DNA of 64,000 nt, taken from positions 67,501-131,500 of the forward strand of contig JAKOGI010000532.1 in NCBI GenBank assembly GCA_029747015.1, given 5' to 3'. Origin of the DNA: Carnegiea gigantea (Eukaryota > Streptophyta > Magnoliopsida > Caryophyllales > Cactaceae). The notes under the pieces are model-generated. The model was given only the letters and a program-made list of their open reading frames with translations. It searched no databases and was not told where the DNA came from. The first letter of the stretch is position 1, and each line of letters begins with the position of its first letter. The position numbers and the translations under genes are program-made. Positions 30,497-43,798 of the stretch are shown here, piece after piece.

Positions 30497-32900
30497 TCCA
30501 AAGTCAAAGATTCAAAAGTCAAGGGGTCAATCTAGCTAGTCAAACAACGAGTACAACATTATTTCAAGCTAATTAAAATTTAAATAAAGCCTCTACATGG
30601 CCTCGCTCACATCCCATCCCCATGTAGCATGCTAGTACCTGAAAACAAAATATTTCGAATAGTGAGACAGAACTCAATAATGTCTACCCTAACTGTAAGA
30701 CACTTACATAAATTTATTTCAAACATTTAGGAATGAGAGAGAACATTCATATAGTTTTAAAAATTTATGCCTCGTCATTTCAAGAGTTTTAAACTGCAAA
30801 TGTCTTACCCATTATTCACAATCCAAAATAGAGTCAATTTTGACTAGCGAGCGACCTCACCAAAGGGTCTCATAGCTTTCCACAACCTCATGGGCTACTA
30901 CAACCCATCTTATCATACGATCATCTACAATGACACGTACCTGAACAACTGCATGCTATAATCCGGGCATATTAACTTATCCTTATATCAGAGTAAACCC
31001 ATCCTAATCTCAGGAAGCACTCTCCTACAAACTCGCCTTAATCTTTCACTTTAAGATTTAGTATTTTATGAATATGTTCATTTAGCTCCCTATAAGCCCA
31101 ACTCCATCTCAACTAAAACTTCTATTAATTTAGCAAAACCACTTTGAAACACGAATTGCTTAAGTATAAATATTCAATCACAACATCATATGACATGTTT
31201 AGGGATTCACAAAATCACATGTTGTAGTTCAAGTTATACACATAACGTCCCCTTGGCATACAACGTCACATAAACAATTCATAAATATCCAAAACACATT
31301 TTAAAAGAGCAACCAAGGGGAGCTAAGGTATAGACATTATCTCGATCAAGCATAACAATTTAACTTGAGCTCGATCCTAGATTGTTTGGTTTGATGATAA
31401 GATAAATTAATTTTTACGACATGGCCAACTTATGCTAGATCTAACACCCCCAAAATCGAGATTTCTCAACCTAAAAGCCAAGGAAGCCCCTAAAGTCTCA
31501 TGAATATCATTAATGGCCTAGATACTAATTTGTAAACACTTAAGAAATTTTTAAAAAGCTTGTTTATAATTACTAACCAAAACTAATATTGAAATATATT
31601 TATATAAACCAATTAGGGCCTGTAGGCCAGTTTTCTGGCCTAAATTGTGAAGCCCATAACTTCACTTAGATATATCATATTAAGGTGTATGAGTATAATC
31701 TAGAAAAATATTTTTGTCTACTATAACTTTTCTTCTATGAGAAATCACAAATAATTCTCCAAAACGCATGTTTTCCATATGTTCAGTTTCAAGTTAAGAT
31801 TGCACAGTCTCGGGAGAAAATTTATTTCTCCCTCATTTTAAGTTTAAATTGATGATTCAAAATTCCTAGAAAAATAGACTCATAGAAACATATATCCTTG
31901 AATTTTGCATGATTTTTGGCCTAGTACATAAATCCAATTTATTCTTCAAAATTGGGTCAACGTACGTCCAGATTCTGGCCTCCAATGGCTTCACACTTTA
32001 TGAATCATTCACTATGCCCATAATTTAACAACCATGAAATCAACCTCTAGCCATCTTGAACATGCAAATACTACTCCCTAAATGTGAAGCACCCTAATCA
32101 AGAGAAAGGAAATTATTTATCATGTGCTTCAAGATTTGAAAGTTTAATTTACAAACATGAGTTGATGTGATTAATTAGGGGCTAGAAGATTGAATCAAAT
32201 TTATTTCCTTTAAATTTATGTTTATAAGGAGAAAGAGAACCCTAGTCATGCTTTTACTCACCACAAAGAAGACAAGGAATCGGAGAAAGAGTGTGGCGGC
32301 GGTAGCGATAGCAGCGACAATGGTGGGCGACTACCGATGTGGCCACCAGTGGTGGTGACAGTTACAAAAAGAGGAGAGGGAGAGTGACAGTAAGGGTTGG
32401 CGGAGGTGGGAGAAAGAGAAACTTGAGATAAGGAGAGCGGGGGAAGTCATCTCACATGGAAAAAAGCACAAGCAATTCTCTTTTCTCTTTTTTTGTGGAT
32501 GAGTAAAATGAAAAGGGAGAGATATATGCGGGAAATTATGAGCGAAGGGAGGATTAGGGGGATTTTTTAAATTTCCCACCAAAATCTTAATAATTTAAAC
32601 TTACATCTGAATTTTTAGGAGGAAAAATTGAATAATAAAGTTTGAATTTACATCAAATAAAATCAATATTTTAAAATCTATTTTTTTTATAATCAATCAA
32701 TATTAAAATCTAAAATTTGAAACTAATATTTTCTTTATTAAAGCTTTAGATTGGATCAGAAATAGGGAGCTTTAGGCTTAGTTCGAAGTCCTGACTTATA
32801 TGAAGTCCTAACACTATAATAGTACCTAGGAGCTCAAGCAACTAAAAATCACCTTCATTATTCTCCGAGAATTATAAACATGAATTTTCAGGGTTTTACT

Positions 32901-32925
32901 TTCTACCCCTCTTAAAAGAAGCTCC
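32901..32925 (-). other. Element X polypurine tract
   Basis: The minus strand reads TTTTAAGAGGGGTAGAA against the LTR end. Confidence 0.65.
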
Positions 32926-33049
32926 GTCCTTAAAACTCCACAAACAACTCAGTTGTAAACATCTAAATTTCTGAAGTCTTATATCTCACCGCTTTTAAAA
33001 GAAGTTTCGTCCTGGAAACTTACTCATACCTAGTCCAGCAAACGAATGA

Positions 33050-33720
33050 GAGTACTTAGATCCTATCTCCTCCTTCGGTTACCATCTTGCCTTAGTTGTG
33101 GTGCTGTCAGCACAAGGATCTCCATAAGTGGAACCACTTTTGTTGCAAAGGTGCTTCTCTCTATGGTCTAGGATCTCAATCGGTTGCTTCTCATAAGTTA
33201 TGTCTTCTCGAAGTTACAGAGCTTCTGGCTCGATTATGTGAGTCAGGTATAGAATGTATTTACATAGTTTAACTGATATGCTACTTCTTCTACCCACTCT
33301 ATAATGGAATAACGACCGATATATCTTGCACAAGCTTGTTTGGTTCCTCAAATCGCATGACAGCCTTTGTAGGAGAGGCTCTTAGGAGGACTTGGTCCTT
33401 GACTTCAAATTCTAGATGTCTTCGCCATTTGTCCTCGTAGCTCTTCTAATGACTCTGAGTTACATTCTTTATCTCATGGATCACTCAAACCTTCAATGTG
33501 GTCACCTGAATTAGTTTAGGTTTAATGGTGAGAGTGTCAACTATCTCCTGCCAATATAAGGGAGTTCCTTACCTCCTATCATACAACGCTTCGAATGGAG
33601 GCATTCATATACTAGAATGGTAATTGTTATTGTAAGAGGTCTTAATCAGTGCTAACTACTTATCCCATGCCTTCTTCAATCCAAAGCACATGCTCAAAAT
33701 ATGTCCTCTAGAATGTTTTG
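33050..33720 (-). pseudogene. Element X integrase C-terminus and chromodomain
   Basis: The minus strand near 33660-33550 reads SYNNNYHSSI, a stop, MPPFEALYDRR, the chromovirus integrase motif YNNSYHSSIGMAPFEALYGRR with Gly turned into a stop. Near 33440-33320 it reads YEDKWRRHLEFEVKDQVLL and KAVMRFEEPNKL, the RRPLEF--GD-V-L / RFGK-GKL motif. Near 33230-33090 it reads IEPEAL, a stop, LREDITYEKQPIEILDHREK, then HLCNK, followed after a frameshift by a chromodomain-like tail. This order and wording identify the Tekay/Del clade of chromoviruses. Confidence 0.88.
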
Positions 33721-33729
33721 TTTCATCTA

Positions 33730-35934
33730 CCTTTTAGTCATTATGTCAAATGCAAAAATGAAGTTTAGCCTACTTTGAGAAGCCTCTTGGTGTATACGAC
33801 AAAGCAATGCCCCAAATCTCATGTCAAAAGCTAATACCAACGAACTACTGCTCCACACAGCATGATCAGCTCATTTTCTCTAGGTAAACAAGCTTAAGGC
33901 TCAAGTGTACCAAGCGATGCTTAGTTTTAACTTGTGGACGAGTTTGTAATCATTAACCCTCTTGGTTGGCGGCACCTTCGAGGGTGTATCACTTCATACT
34001 CTTGTCCCACTTTACCAATTACCTAAGTGTTAACCCTGAAGTCACTATGTAGTCCCTCTTAGTAGGTGAATTACTTTGTTCTCCACCATTAGTTCACTAA
34101 AATGTATTCATTGAGATCTCTAACTCACTAAGCAACATATCTCAAGCACCCTTAGTTTATTATGAAATCCTTAAACCTCAGGTAACTCGTATATATCCCG
34201 CAAATCCTATGCAACACAATAAACCTCCCTCTTATTCCAAATGTATTTTCCCCACAAACGTTCCTTAAGCATTCACAACGGTCATCCACTTATCCCCCAA
34301 GGATCAAAACTAGCCAACCTAAGCTCATTAAAATGATGATACTAAAAAATATAATTCTATTTGATAAATGAAAGCTAAAATTGTAGCCACATAGCTTACA
34401 TCTCAATAGATCGCTATAATTATCATTTCTTGATAGCCAAGTCTACCATCATATTCCTTGTTGCTTGTCCTAATTTGTTCTCTAACTGTTTTAGTCACAT
34501 AACATGAATTACTTAGAAGCACCGTAATTACATGTATAATAATGAAAATTGTCAATAGACTCCACTACAGGCTAAGGTATAACCTCATAATATGAATAGT
34601 GTAAAAAAACCTGATTACACATATAACAATGAAAATTCTTAATAAGCTCACTACAAGATATGTTAAAACATTATAACTCTCCCCTCAGACCTAGTGTAGT
34701 CTCAGTCCTTTCATAGGAGAGGGAAGTAGGGATCATTGAGGTTATAATAGATAACATCCAATCTAAACAAAGATATTACAAGAAGAATATAAGGCTCAAA
34801 ATTATTGCAAACAAACAAACAAACGATGTGGTTCATATGAAGTATACATGTAACTATAACTGGAAGATGAAATCATAAGTACAAATGCTAATGACTCGAG
34901 AGTCAGCAAATGAACGCAATTTTAAAGGAAGCACAAAGAATGTCATCCAAATTTAAAGTTCAATAGAGTGGTCAACAAATTGGTTCCAGAAGCATTCTTA
35001 TCCCAAAGAGGAGAAGACAAATAATAAGATGAAATCATAGTTGAGAAAAGCAAGTGGAAAGAATTATGAGAGATAAGAGGACAACAGAGGTAGATGTGTC
35101 AGTGCAATGAACATAAGAGTGAAGTGACCATGTAAGATCACAAAGTTAAAGCAACAAGAGCATGAATAAAAGTTAAAGATGACAAAGTTCTATAATATTG
35201 TAAAGCACAATTTATAGGAAAAACAAAGTTATCAATAACAAATTAGCAAATGTTATTCCCAAGAGGTGCTTGATTACAATAACGTTAGCAAGAAGCCATC
35301 CAAATAAGGGAGGAAATAGTAGATTAAAAAGGTAGAAGATTTTGGAGGTTGGTAAGGTTAAGAAAGAGTATATCAAATAAAATGCAAAAATGGCTGTATG
35401 CCCTCCTATAACATGCCATAATAGGCATCTACCCCCCTTGATTCGCTTTAAACTCACTTCTGACCTAGGACAGTATTCTTAACTCAGTACCCCAATGACC
35501 CAGTTCAACTACAAAATCACCTTCAGTGCAAGCCCACAAGGATCAGCTAGCTATACTAATAGTAATCCATTTAGCTTATTGAATTAGTAAGCAAGCTTAA
35601 CATCGACAAGCAGGAACATACGTCACAACATTCTATAGCTTCAACGAGGCATTGACTATAGTTTTAAATGTTTTTATTTAAAGTAAATTCTCAATACGTA
35701 AGAGTTTTGATCACATGCTCATTATTTCAAACGCATACACAAAGCAAGCCATAGTAGCTTTGGCAATGCATCCAGCATTTCAAGTCATCAAACAACATAT
35801 AGAAGATGAAGACATATTCCTAATGATACTGCTGAAACCATACTTACACCCACACTCCATTTAATTCCTAGGTATATGAGTTTTTAAGACTCTACCTTTG
35901 GATATAACATCCCTAGGGAATCTTTAGGTCAAAC
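33730..35934. other. Element X interior, no domain recognised
   Basis: By position this should hold the rest of pol, gag and leader, but no RT, protease or zinc-knuckle motif is visible on the minus strand. The 81-residue hydrophobic frame at 35212-35457 has no family motif. Confidence 0.5.
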
Positions 35935-35956
35935 CTAAAGCTCTGATACAACTCTA
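35935..35956 (-). other. Element X primer binding site
   Basis: The minus strand reads TTGTATCAGAGCTTTAGG a few bases inside the LTR, a tRNA-Met type primer site. Confidence 0.8.
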
Positions 35957-38227
35957 TGACGCCTCAAAAATTCAATTTCAATTTTATGCTAATCTTTAGC
36001 CCGTTTAATACAGCGGAATAATCTAGTCACTGTCATATTTCATTATAAATACAAGGTAAAAAGCGATTTCATTAAATAACAAAGTCAAAGTCCAAAGTCA
36101 ACATCAAAAGTCAAAGGGTCAATCTAGTTAGTCAAACCACAAATCTAACGTTATCTCAAGATAATTACAATTTAACTAAAGCTTTTACATGGGCTCGCTC
36201 ACATCCCATCCTAATACAGGATGTTACCACCTGAAAACAAAACATTTTGAACAGTGAGATGGAGCTCAATAATGCTTACCCTAATTGTAAATACTTAAAT
36301 TCATTTTAAACATTTAGAGATGAGAGGGAATATTCATATAATTTGAAAGAAAATATGTGTCTATTCATTTCATGAACTTTAAACTACAAACGTTTTACCC
36401 ATTATTCATAATCCAAAATAGAGCCAATTTCATTGGCGAGCTACTCCACTAGAGGGTTTCATTGCCTTTTGTCAAACAACCTCGTGGGTTCCCAAAACCT
36501 ATCTTGGCATATGTCTATCTATAATGGCACGTATCCAAACAACCGCATGCTATAACTCGGGGATACTAATTTGCCTCTATGTTATGGCGAACCTACCCTG
36601 ATATCAGGAGACACCTTTCTGCAAATCGCATTAATGTTTCACTTTAAGATTTAGTATTAATATTTATGAATAGGTTCCTTTAGCTCCCAAATAGCCTAAA
36701 CCATCTTAAGCAAAACTTCTACTGACTTAGCAAAACCATTTTGAAACATGGACCGTTTAAGCATAAATATTCAATCACAACCATGTTACACATTCAAAAA
36801 TTAATAAAATCACATGCTACAGTTCACAGTTTATAGATAAGGCCCCCTTGGCATACAACGTCACATAAACAATTCATCAACTTCCAAAACACATTTTTAA
36901 AGAGCAACCAACGGGAGTTAGGGTGTAGACATTACCTCAATCAAGCATAACAATATAACTTGAGCTCGATCGTAGATTGTTGAGTGCAACCAAAACAAAA
37001 ATGTTACAACATGGTCAACTTATATATGGAGATCTTGCATCCCAAAATCAACATTTCTCAACCCTAAAGCCAAGCAAGCCCCTAAAATTGCATGAATATC
37101 ATTTCCCTAGATACTAAATTTGAAGAACTTAAGAAATTTTTTAAAAGCTCATTTATAAACCAAATCTAATATTGAAATCTAAACCAATTAGGCTCTATAG
37201 GTCAGTTTTCTAATCTAAATCACAGAAGGTATAACTTCATCTAGAAATATCATATTAAGGTGTTGAGCACAATCTGGAAAAATATTTTTCTACTACAATT
37301 TTTATTTTGTGAGCAATCAAAAATAATCATAGAGACGGCCCCAAAAACTCATTTATTTCCATCTGTTTAGCTTTAGGCCAGGATTGCATAGTCTTGGAAG
37401 AAACTTCATTTCTCCCTCATTTTAAGTCCAAAATTGATGATTCAAAGTTCTTAGCAAAATAGACTCATAAACTTACATCCCTGAATTTGTTCATATTTAT
37501 AGCTTAGGACATAATCCCAATTTATTCCTCAATGTTGGGTTAGCACAGGGGTAGATTCTAGCCACCAATAGCTTCACACCTTATGACTCGTTCAATATGT
37601 CTATAAACTAACGACTATGAAATCGACCTCGAGACATCCCTAAGTACCCCTAATTGTGAAGAATCCAGTCAAGTACAATGAAATGAACAAAAGAGGAGAA
37701 AAATAGGTTATACCTTCAATGGTTTGAATGAATGTTCAAGAACAAGGAAATTCTTTATCATTCACTTCAAGATCTGAAAACTTTAATTAAAAAATATGAG
37801 TTGATAGGATTAATTAGGGGCTAGAGGATTGAATCAAATTTATTTCCTCTAAATTCAAGTTTAGAAGAAGGAGAACCCTAGTCATGCTTTTACTCATTGC
37901 AAAGAAGACAGTGAAGAGGAGAAAGAGTGTGCCAGCGATAGTGGCGACAGTGGTGGGCAGTCACTGGTGTGGCCGCCAGTGGTGGCAGTAGTCCGACAAA
38001 GAGAAGAGGGAGAGTGACAGTGAGAGTTGGGGGGGGGGACGTAAGATGCAAATATGGGGGAAGTTGTTTGACTTGAAAAATTAACACAAGCAATTCTATT
38101 TTTCCTTTTTTTAGCTAAGTAAATGCAAGGAGAGAGATTGACAGGGAAAATTATAGGCAAAGCAAGGATTTGGGGGATTTTTTAATTTCCCACCAAAATC
38201 TCTATAATTTGAACTTTAAATTTGATT
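35957..38227 (-). repeat. Element X right (5') LTR, part 1
   Basis: Begins TGACGCCTCAAAAATTC. It follows the left LTR collinearly up to AACTTTAAATTTGATT, where element W begins; the remainder resumes at 49743. The frames at 37890-38160 are translations of LTR sequence. Confidence 0.92.
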
Positions 38228-40503
38228 TTATAAAGCTTGATGTACAACTACAAATTAAATTGAATAAGAATATAGCACACAAAAGTAGAGATCGATCCCA
38301 CGGAAAAAGATATAAGAACAAGCTAGTTTCAATCCAATTAAATTCATTACTTCAATATTTTTTAACCTTTTCTTCTAATTACTAAATTAAATCAAATTAA
38401 ACAAATAAAAATCTAAAAACTTATCCAACAATACTCCAAAATATGTTTATCCCAATTCTAAAAATAAAATATAAATAGTAAACCTAATTATTCTAAAAAA
38501 ATAAAAACAAAAATATTCTCACAATATTAAACTAAAAATTAAAACAGAAAATATCAAATAGCAAATTTATGTCAAAATTCACAGAAAATATCCTTAATTA
38601 ATAATCTAAAAATACTCAAATTTATAGTCCTAGAATTACATTTAATTGATTTCAAAAAAAATAAAATAGAACTAAGAAACAGGAAATACAAGTAGAAAAT
38701 AAAACCTAAAACTAACAAATAAACTGCACTTAAATACATATGAACATAAATAATAAGATCAACCAAATTATAAAAGCTAATTTGTTGGACTTAATTAAAC
38801 CCTAAAAACATAAATCAAAATTGAAAACTCAATTTTCAGATTTATTAAAGTAAAAACCTGCACATACCCAATTTGCAAAATAGTTTTGAAAAATTGTATA
38901 GTAATTTCCAAAAACTTTGAAATTAGATAAAAGCAGATTAAGACACTATCTAAACCCCTAAAGTAGCACAAAACACATAAAAACACAAAAGAAAATATTT
39001 TTAACCTAATTTCTGTCAATTTAGTAAATGATAGCAAAAATGGAACTGAAAATTAATCTGACAATTAAATCACACTAACGATCAAAATATAATTAATCTA
39101 ACATTACTAAGAAACACCTAAAAGACTACTCTTTGGGGGGGGGGATGAAATTTAATATTAAATTCTATAAATTCAAGAAAAAAATTGACAAACTAAATCA
39201 ATCAACTAAAAAAACAAGCAAATAATTATCAAAGATACCGAATTTCACAGAACACTTAGCATAATCTACATCCACCATGCAAATTCATCAGCACGTAAAT
39301 TGACTTAATCATTAGTTAGACTATAGAAGAGATCTACCAGCGGATCTTCCCTATTTTTTCTTAGATTATAGTTTACTTTGGTCCAGTCCTAATCAAACTA
39401 GAGCATTAAGTATTAGAAAAACATCATCCAATACCTTGTAACCAATTTTCCAGCAAATTGATTTAACAAAGATATATAACAATTTCCTAATTAAAAGGGA
39501 TAGATTTGAGCTATTCATGATTAATTACGGTGATATTTTTGTTCAAAAGACTAAAGTTTTTACATATTTAAATCTTTTTAACTATCATATGAATTCATAT
39601 TAAACTAATTAGCAGACATCCTAATTAATCAATCGTAGATATCATGAACAATAAATGCATACCTTTATAGAATTATGGAATAAAAATCAATTGGGCAATA
39701 AAATACAAAACTTGTTTCAAAACAATTAATTCAGCATGGTTTAAATAGATTAAACTAAGTAAATAAAAATTACTCACACATATTATGAATTAAAACACAC
39801 AACGTATGCAAATAATTCATCTTTAATAACAAACTAAACTTAAAAAATTAAAAGAAATAATATTACTTTGTATGCTAAGAGAACGATGATGAAATTGGTG
39901 CTAATGATGATTGGCGTTGAAGGCGTTGGTGCTGGTAGATGGTGAGATGCTTATATGATTATGATTGATTTTAATGGTGGTGATGTGTGGATATGATATG
40001 ATGAAGATTGATGACGGGGGTAGCCTTGTGTTGCTGGCGATGATCAAAGAGATGTCGACGATCGATGTTGATGATGATGTGTTGAAGGTGGTGGTGGGGG
40101 GTGTCACATGGAGGAGGAGGTTGGCAAGGTTAGGGGATGGCGTGAAGAGGTGTTGAATTTATAATATCATTCTGCTAGGGTTTTTTTCCCCCCCTTGTAG
40201 GGTTTCTTCTCTTCGAAGTCTTCTAATTCCTCTTCAATTAGGAGTACTAATTGTATGATCCTAGTCCAAATAAGTCATTATGAAAATAATATTTTTCATA
40301 AATTATTATTTTCGAACCGACTTGAAGAATCTGCTTGTAAGATCCTTCAATAAATAAAACCCGCTCTTCAACACCTTTTCTTCTCCTTTTCACTTTATTG
40401 AAATCTAACCTAAAAATATATAAAATAAAGTAAATTAGACAAAATAATATATATAATATAACCTAAATAATTATTTAAAACATGCATAAATTATGACTTG
40501 ACA
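38228..40503 (-). repeat. Element W left (3') LTR
   Basis: Starts TTATAAAGCTTG, ends TATGACTTGACA. It matches 47384-49737 over its length with indels, roughly 85-90 percent by eye. It contains GAT-rich short repeats near 39900-40100 that give spurious open frames on both strands. Confidence 0.94.
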
Positions 40504-40522
40504 AATTCCCCTTTACTTAGAC
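40504..40522 (-). other. Element W polypurine tract
   Basis: The minus strand reads AAGTAAAGGGGAATT directly against the LTR start TGTCAAGTC. Confidence 0.82.
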
Positions 40523-41059
40523 TCTGGATGTCCTTGTGCAAAGAAATCTAAGACTCAACATAAAAATTACCCCTGTTTTTTATAAAGTCGTACTTGAGAT
40601 ATGAAATTTGCACCAGGCATTAGTTTGCTTTAAAAATAGTTTCATTAAAAATTAATTAGTTTTCCATCCAACAAGTGAACAACTACTAAACATCCAACTA
40701 CCATAAAAGAGTTTCTTCATTAGCCTCACAACATCTCTTTAACAAAGTAATAAGAACAATAATTATCCATCTGTTTTAAGCATGCAAATACCGATCAAGA
40801 AGCATAAAAAGTTTAAGATAGGAAAAATTGAGGCATGGTATGGCTATATGGACAGCTGAACTAGAAGAAATAACTCACTGAAATTGATTCTAAACTTGCC
40901 TTACACTTTTAAAAATTTTTTTTTTAAAAATTCCAATTAGGCATATATTTGAGGCCCATATAAAGTCTTAGAAATTAAACACTCTCTGTCACACACTCAC
41001 TCGAATAGAGGTGCAGGAGTTAACAATTTATTCTCTCTCTCTCTTTTTTTTTTTGTTTT

Positions 41060-41210
41060 TTTTACTGTTAGTGTGGTTCGAGTCATTGATCTACCCAAAA
41101 AGGACATGACTCTCCTAACATGGGTTACTCCATACATAAGACCCAACTTGAGACATAAGCTTGAGGGGAAAAGGTGCCGAGCCACCTACTCTTACCCATG
41201 TTGGTAATCT

Positions 41211-41289
<79 letters not shown>

Positions 41290-41500
41290 TATCTATCTAT
41301 ATATATATATATATATATCTATATATATATATATAAAATACTATTGTTGGCATATTTCGAGTTGCAGATGGCCCTAAATGGGGTTAACTCTTCTAGCATA
41401 GGTCTTCTCCGTACACAAGCTGCTTAAGGGGAACAAGTATTGTATAACTTAAACCAACCTGTGCTGGTAAACCAACAGTTTTTTTTTTTTTTTTTTTAAA
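41060..41500. repeat. Duplicated ~130 bp segment flanking a (TA)n tract
   Basis: 41110-41217 and 41375-41480 share, in order, GGGTTAMCTC / CATA-G-CTT / CACAAGCTK-TTRAGGGGAA / CC-ACCY-TG-TGGTAA-C-AA-AGTTT. Between them lies (TA)n at 41219-41340. Each copy is followed by a low-complexity tract, TA after the first and T20 after the second. Confidence 0.6.
41219..41340. repeat. (TA)n microsatellite
   Basis: About 30 uninterrupted TA steps, then (AC)4, then mixed TATC/TA steps. Confidence 0.97.
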
Positions 41501-42019
41501 CAAGAGAATAAAAGTCACAATTTTAATGAGTTATACTACTAATTCAATAGTCTAGGAGAACATACTTGGTCCTTTCTTTGCCTCCTAAGTGGCTATATAA
41601 CATGATGAAATAAGATGAATAAAACTAATAGTTACTCATTAAAAAGATATATGAGGATCAGCTTAAACCACTCTTGAATGACATTTTGCATGCTCAAAAG
41701 TTTCACTCACAAAGGAATAAACTACAAATATAAAACAGAAAACTTTTTAGCAAGAAAACCTAGCATAAACTCATATTCATGCCTTATTTATAACAAAGGC
41801 ACATTTTTTTTTGTTTTTTTCCCTAAGAATGAAAACTGCAGGAGCTAAATCAAGATGCACCCCTCCCCCATACTTAATCCATGCATTGTCGCTAATGCAA
41901 GCAAAATGATAAAAATAATGAAGACAAAAGTAACATTAAATGTATACTTCCCTGAAAACATTGGGTTGCCTCCCAACCAGCACCTTTGTTAACTGTCATT
42001 GGCTCAATGCAAATGAAAC

Positions 42020-43080
42020 TCATGGATCTTCTAATTGGATCTCCTCCAATAAGTATACTTGATCTCCTTTATAAAAGTGCCTTAACCTGTGACCATTTAC
42101 CTTTAAAATCTTATTAGTAGCAAAATATCTAATTTCAACAGCACCACCTGGATAAGTATTTACTACCTCAAAAAGTCCTAGCCATCTAGAGTTTAACTTA
42201 CCAGGAAAGAGTCTCAATTTTTAATTGAATAAGAACACTTTTTACCAACTTGAAATTCTTTCCGACTAAACTTAGCGTCATGAAAAGCTTTGGCTTTACC
42301 TTTATAGATCACTGAATTATCATGGACTTCTAGACAAATCTCTTCCAATTCCTACAATTACAACTTACACTCCTTCCCTGCTAGGTCATAATCTAAATTA
42401 GACTGCATCTTAGACTAATACGGTTTATTCTCTAACTCTACAAGGAGATGACATGCTTTACCAAGACTAACCTATAAGGTGACATACCTATTGGTGTCTT
42501 GTATGTAGTTCTATATGCCTAGAGAGCTTTATCTAACCTAAAACTCCAATCTTTCTTATATGCACTTATAACTTTTTGTAACATGCCTTTGATCTCTTTA
42601 TTAGAGATCTTAGTTTGGTTATTTGTTTGGGGATGATAACTAGTAGACACCTTATGAGTTATATGATATTTAGCTAATAAGGCACCTAAGGTTTTATTAC
42701 AAAAATGTATTCCCCTCTCACTAATGATTGCTTTGGGCACTCTATATCTTTGCAAAACAAGAGCTTTAACATGCTTCACCATAGTTTTAGCATCATCAAC
42801 TCTAGTAGCCACAACTTCAATCTACTTAGATACATAATCAACGAGTATAAGAATGCAAGTAAAACTAAATTAAGAGGCAAACGTCCCATGAAATCAACAC
42901 CCCGTACATCAAAAATTTCGCAAACATACACATTATACAAAGACATGTGATTCCTTCTAGATAAATTATTTGTCTTCTAGCATACTTCAAATCTTTTGCA
43001 AATTTCATAAGCATCTCTAAAAATAATAGGCCAATAAAATCCATATTCAAGAACTTTATGTGCTGTTCTTTTAGGTCAAA
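42020..43080 (-). pseudogene. Element W integrase (Athila type)
   Basis: Three frames. 43050-42865 has GLLFLEMLMKFAKDLKYARR, the zinc-binding N-terminal region in altered form. 42812-42519 has ATRVDDAKTMVKHVKALVLQ, AIISERGIHFCNK, VSTSYHPQTNNQTKISNKEI, the Athila core. 42217-42020 has MRLFPGKLNSRWLGLFEVVN and KVNGHRLRHFY, the Athila C-terminal motif (FPGKL-SRW-GPF, KVNG-RLK-Y). The family core reads ISDQGTHF and NGQAEVSN; here ISERGIHF and NNQTKISN, so the second catalytic Asp is Glu and the catalytic Glu is Lys. Inactive. Confidence 0.94.
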
Positions 43081-43453
43081 AATGTCCCCGACTTTTACAA
43101 GAGTGGCAGAAAGTTAAAATAGAATGAAATTCACTATTATCTACATAATGCCTTATGGTCTGATCTCCATAAAATTTTCATAAATATGGCTCATTCCAAA
43201 CAAAAAATTTACACTAGGCTCTTATCTTCTCCTTTTGGGCTCTAGACAAGTCTTTAGGAAAGGTTTTTTAATTAACTATATCAGGATACCAAGGCAACCT
43301 ATTAGTGAGAGCATATAAATTGCCATCAGGGAAACAACCACTCCAGGGATTACCACTCCCCCCATTTTCTAGCCTCCTTAGATAGCCAGCTACTAAGTTT
43401 CCAGCTCCTAGCTTGTCTCTAATTTCTAATTGAAATTCTTGCAGTAGTAAGGC

Positions 43454-43786
43454 CTATCTAATTAATCTAGGTTTTGAGTCATTCTTACTCAATAGATGTT
43501 TAATAGCAGAATGATCAGTATAAACAGTAACTTTAACACATAACAGATAAGGATGAAATTTTTCTACAGCGAAAACAACACTACACATTTTCTTTTCTAT
43601 AGTAGTGTAGTTACACTGTGCTGGGTCTAGAGTTCTAGAAGCACAATAGATCACATGAGGAACCTTCTCTGCTTTTTGACCTAAGGCTGCCCCTACTGCC
43701 TTATCACTAGCATCACACATCAGTTCGAAATGCAAGGCCCAATTAGGGGGTTGTACTATTGGAGTGGTGGTGAATTTCAATTTCAA
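43454..43786 (-). pseudogene. Element W RNase H
   Basis: A 110-residue frame with FELMCDASDKAVGAALGQKA, YCASRTLDPAQCNYTTIEKK, and VYTDHSAIKHLLSKNDSKPR. These are the gypsy RNase H motifs DASD, SRTL--AQ-NY-T-EKE and YTDH. Catalytic Asp of DASD, Glu of TIEK and Asp of TDH are kept; it is the best-preserved enzyme of this element. Confidence 0.94.
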
Positions 43787-43798
43787 TTGGTCAAAAGC

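Larger units (their letters stand above)
30207..32900 (-). repeat. Element X left (3') LTR
   Basis: Homologous to 35957-38227 and 49743-50028 throughout. Examples are GGGGATTTTTTAAATTTCCC at about 32558 against 38173, and AAATAAAATCAATATTTTAAAATCT at about 32653 against 49785. The first 15-20 bases differ from the right LTR start TGACGCCTC, so the exact left boundary is uncertain. The 83-residue minus frame at 32331-32582 has no family motif and is not a gene. Confidence 0.9.
40523..41985. other. Element W region between integrase and 3' LTR
   Basis: In Athila this interval can hold an env-like frame; none is visible here. It contains the duplicated segment and microsatellite described at 41060-41500. 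The rest is AT-rich without open frames. Confidence 0.55.

Noticed and set aside
37890..38160. Pro/Ser/His-rich minus-strand frames as genes
   Set aside because: They fall in the element X LTR and correspond to 32270-32580 in the other LTR, where the frame is not conserved.
39901..40156. Open frames on both strands rich in Thr/Ser or Asp/Val
   Set aside because: Caused by GAT/GTG-rich simple sequence in the element W LTR; the same stretch recurs at 49140-49390 with different breaks.
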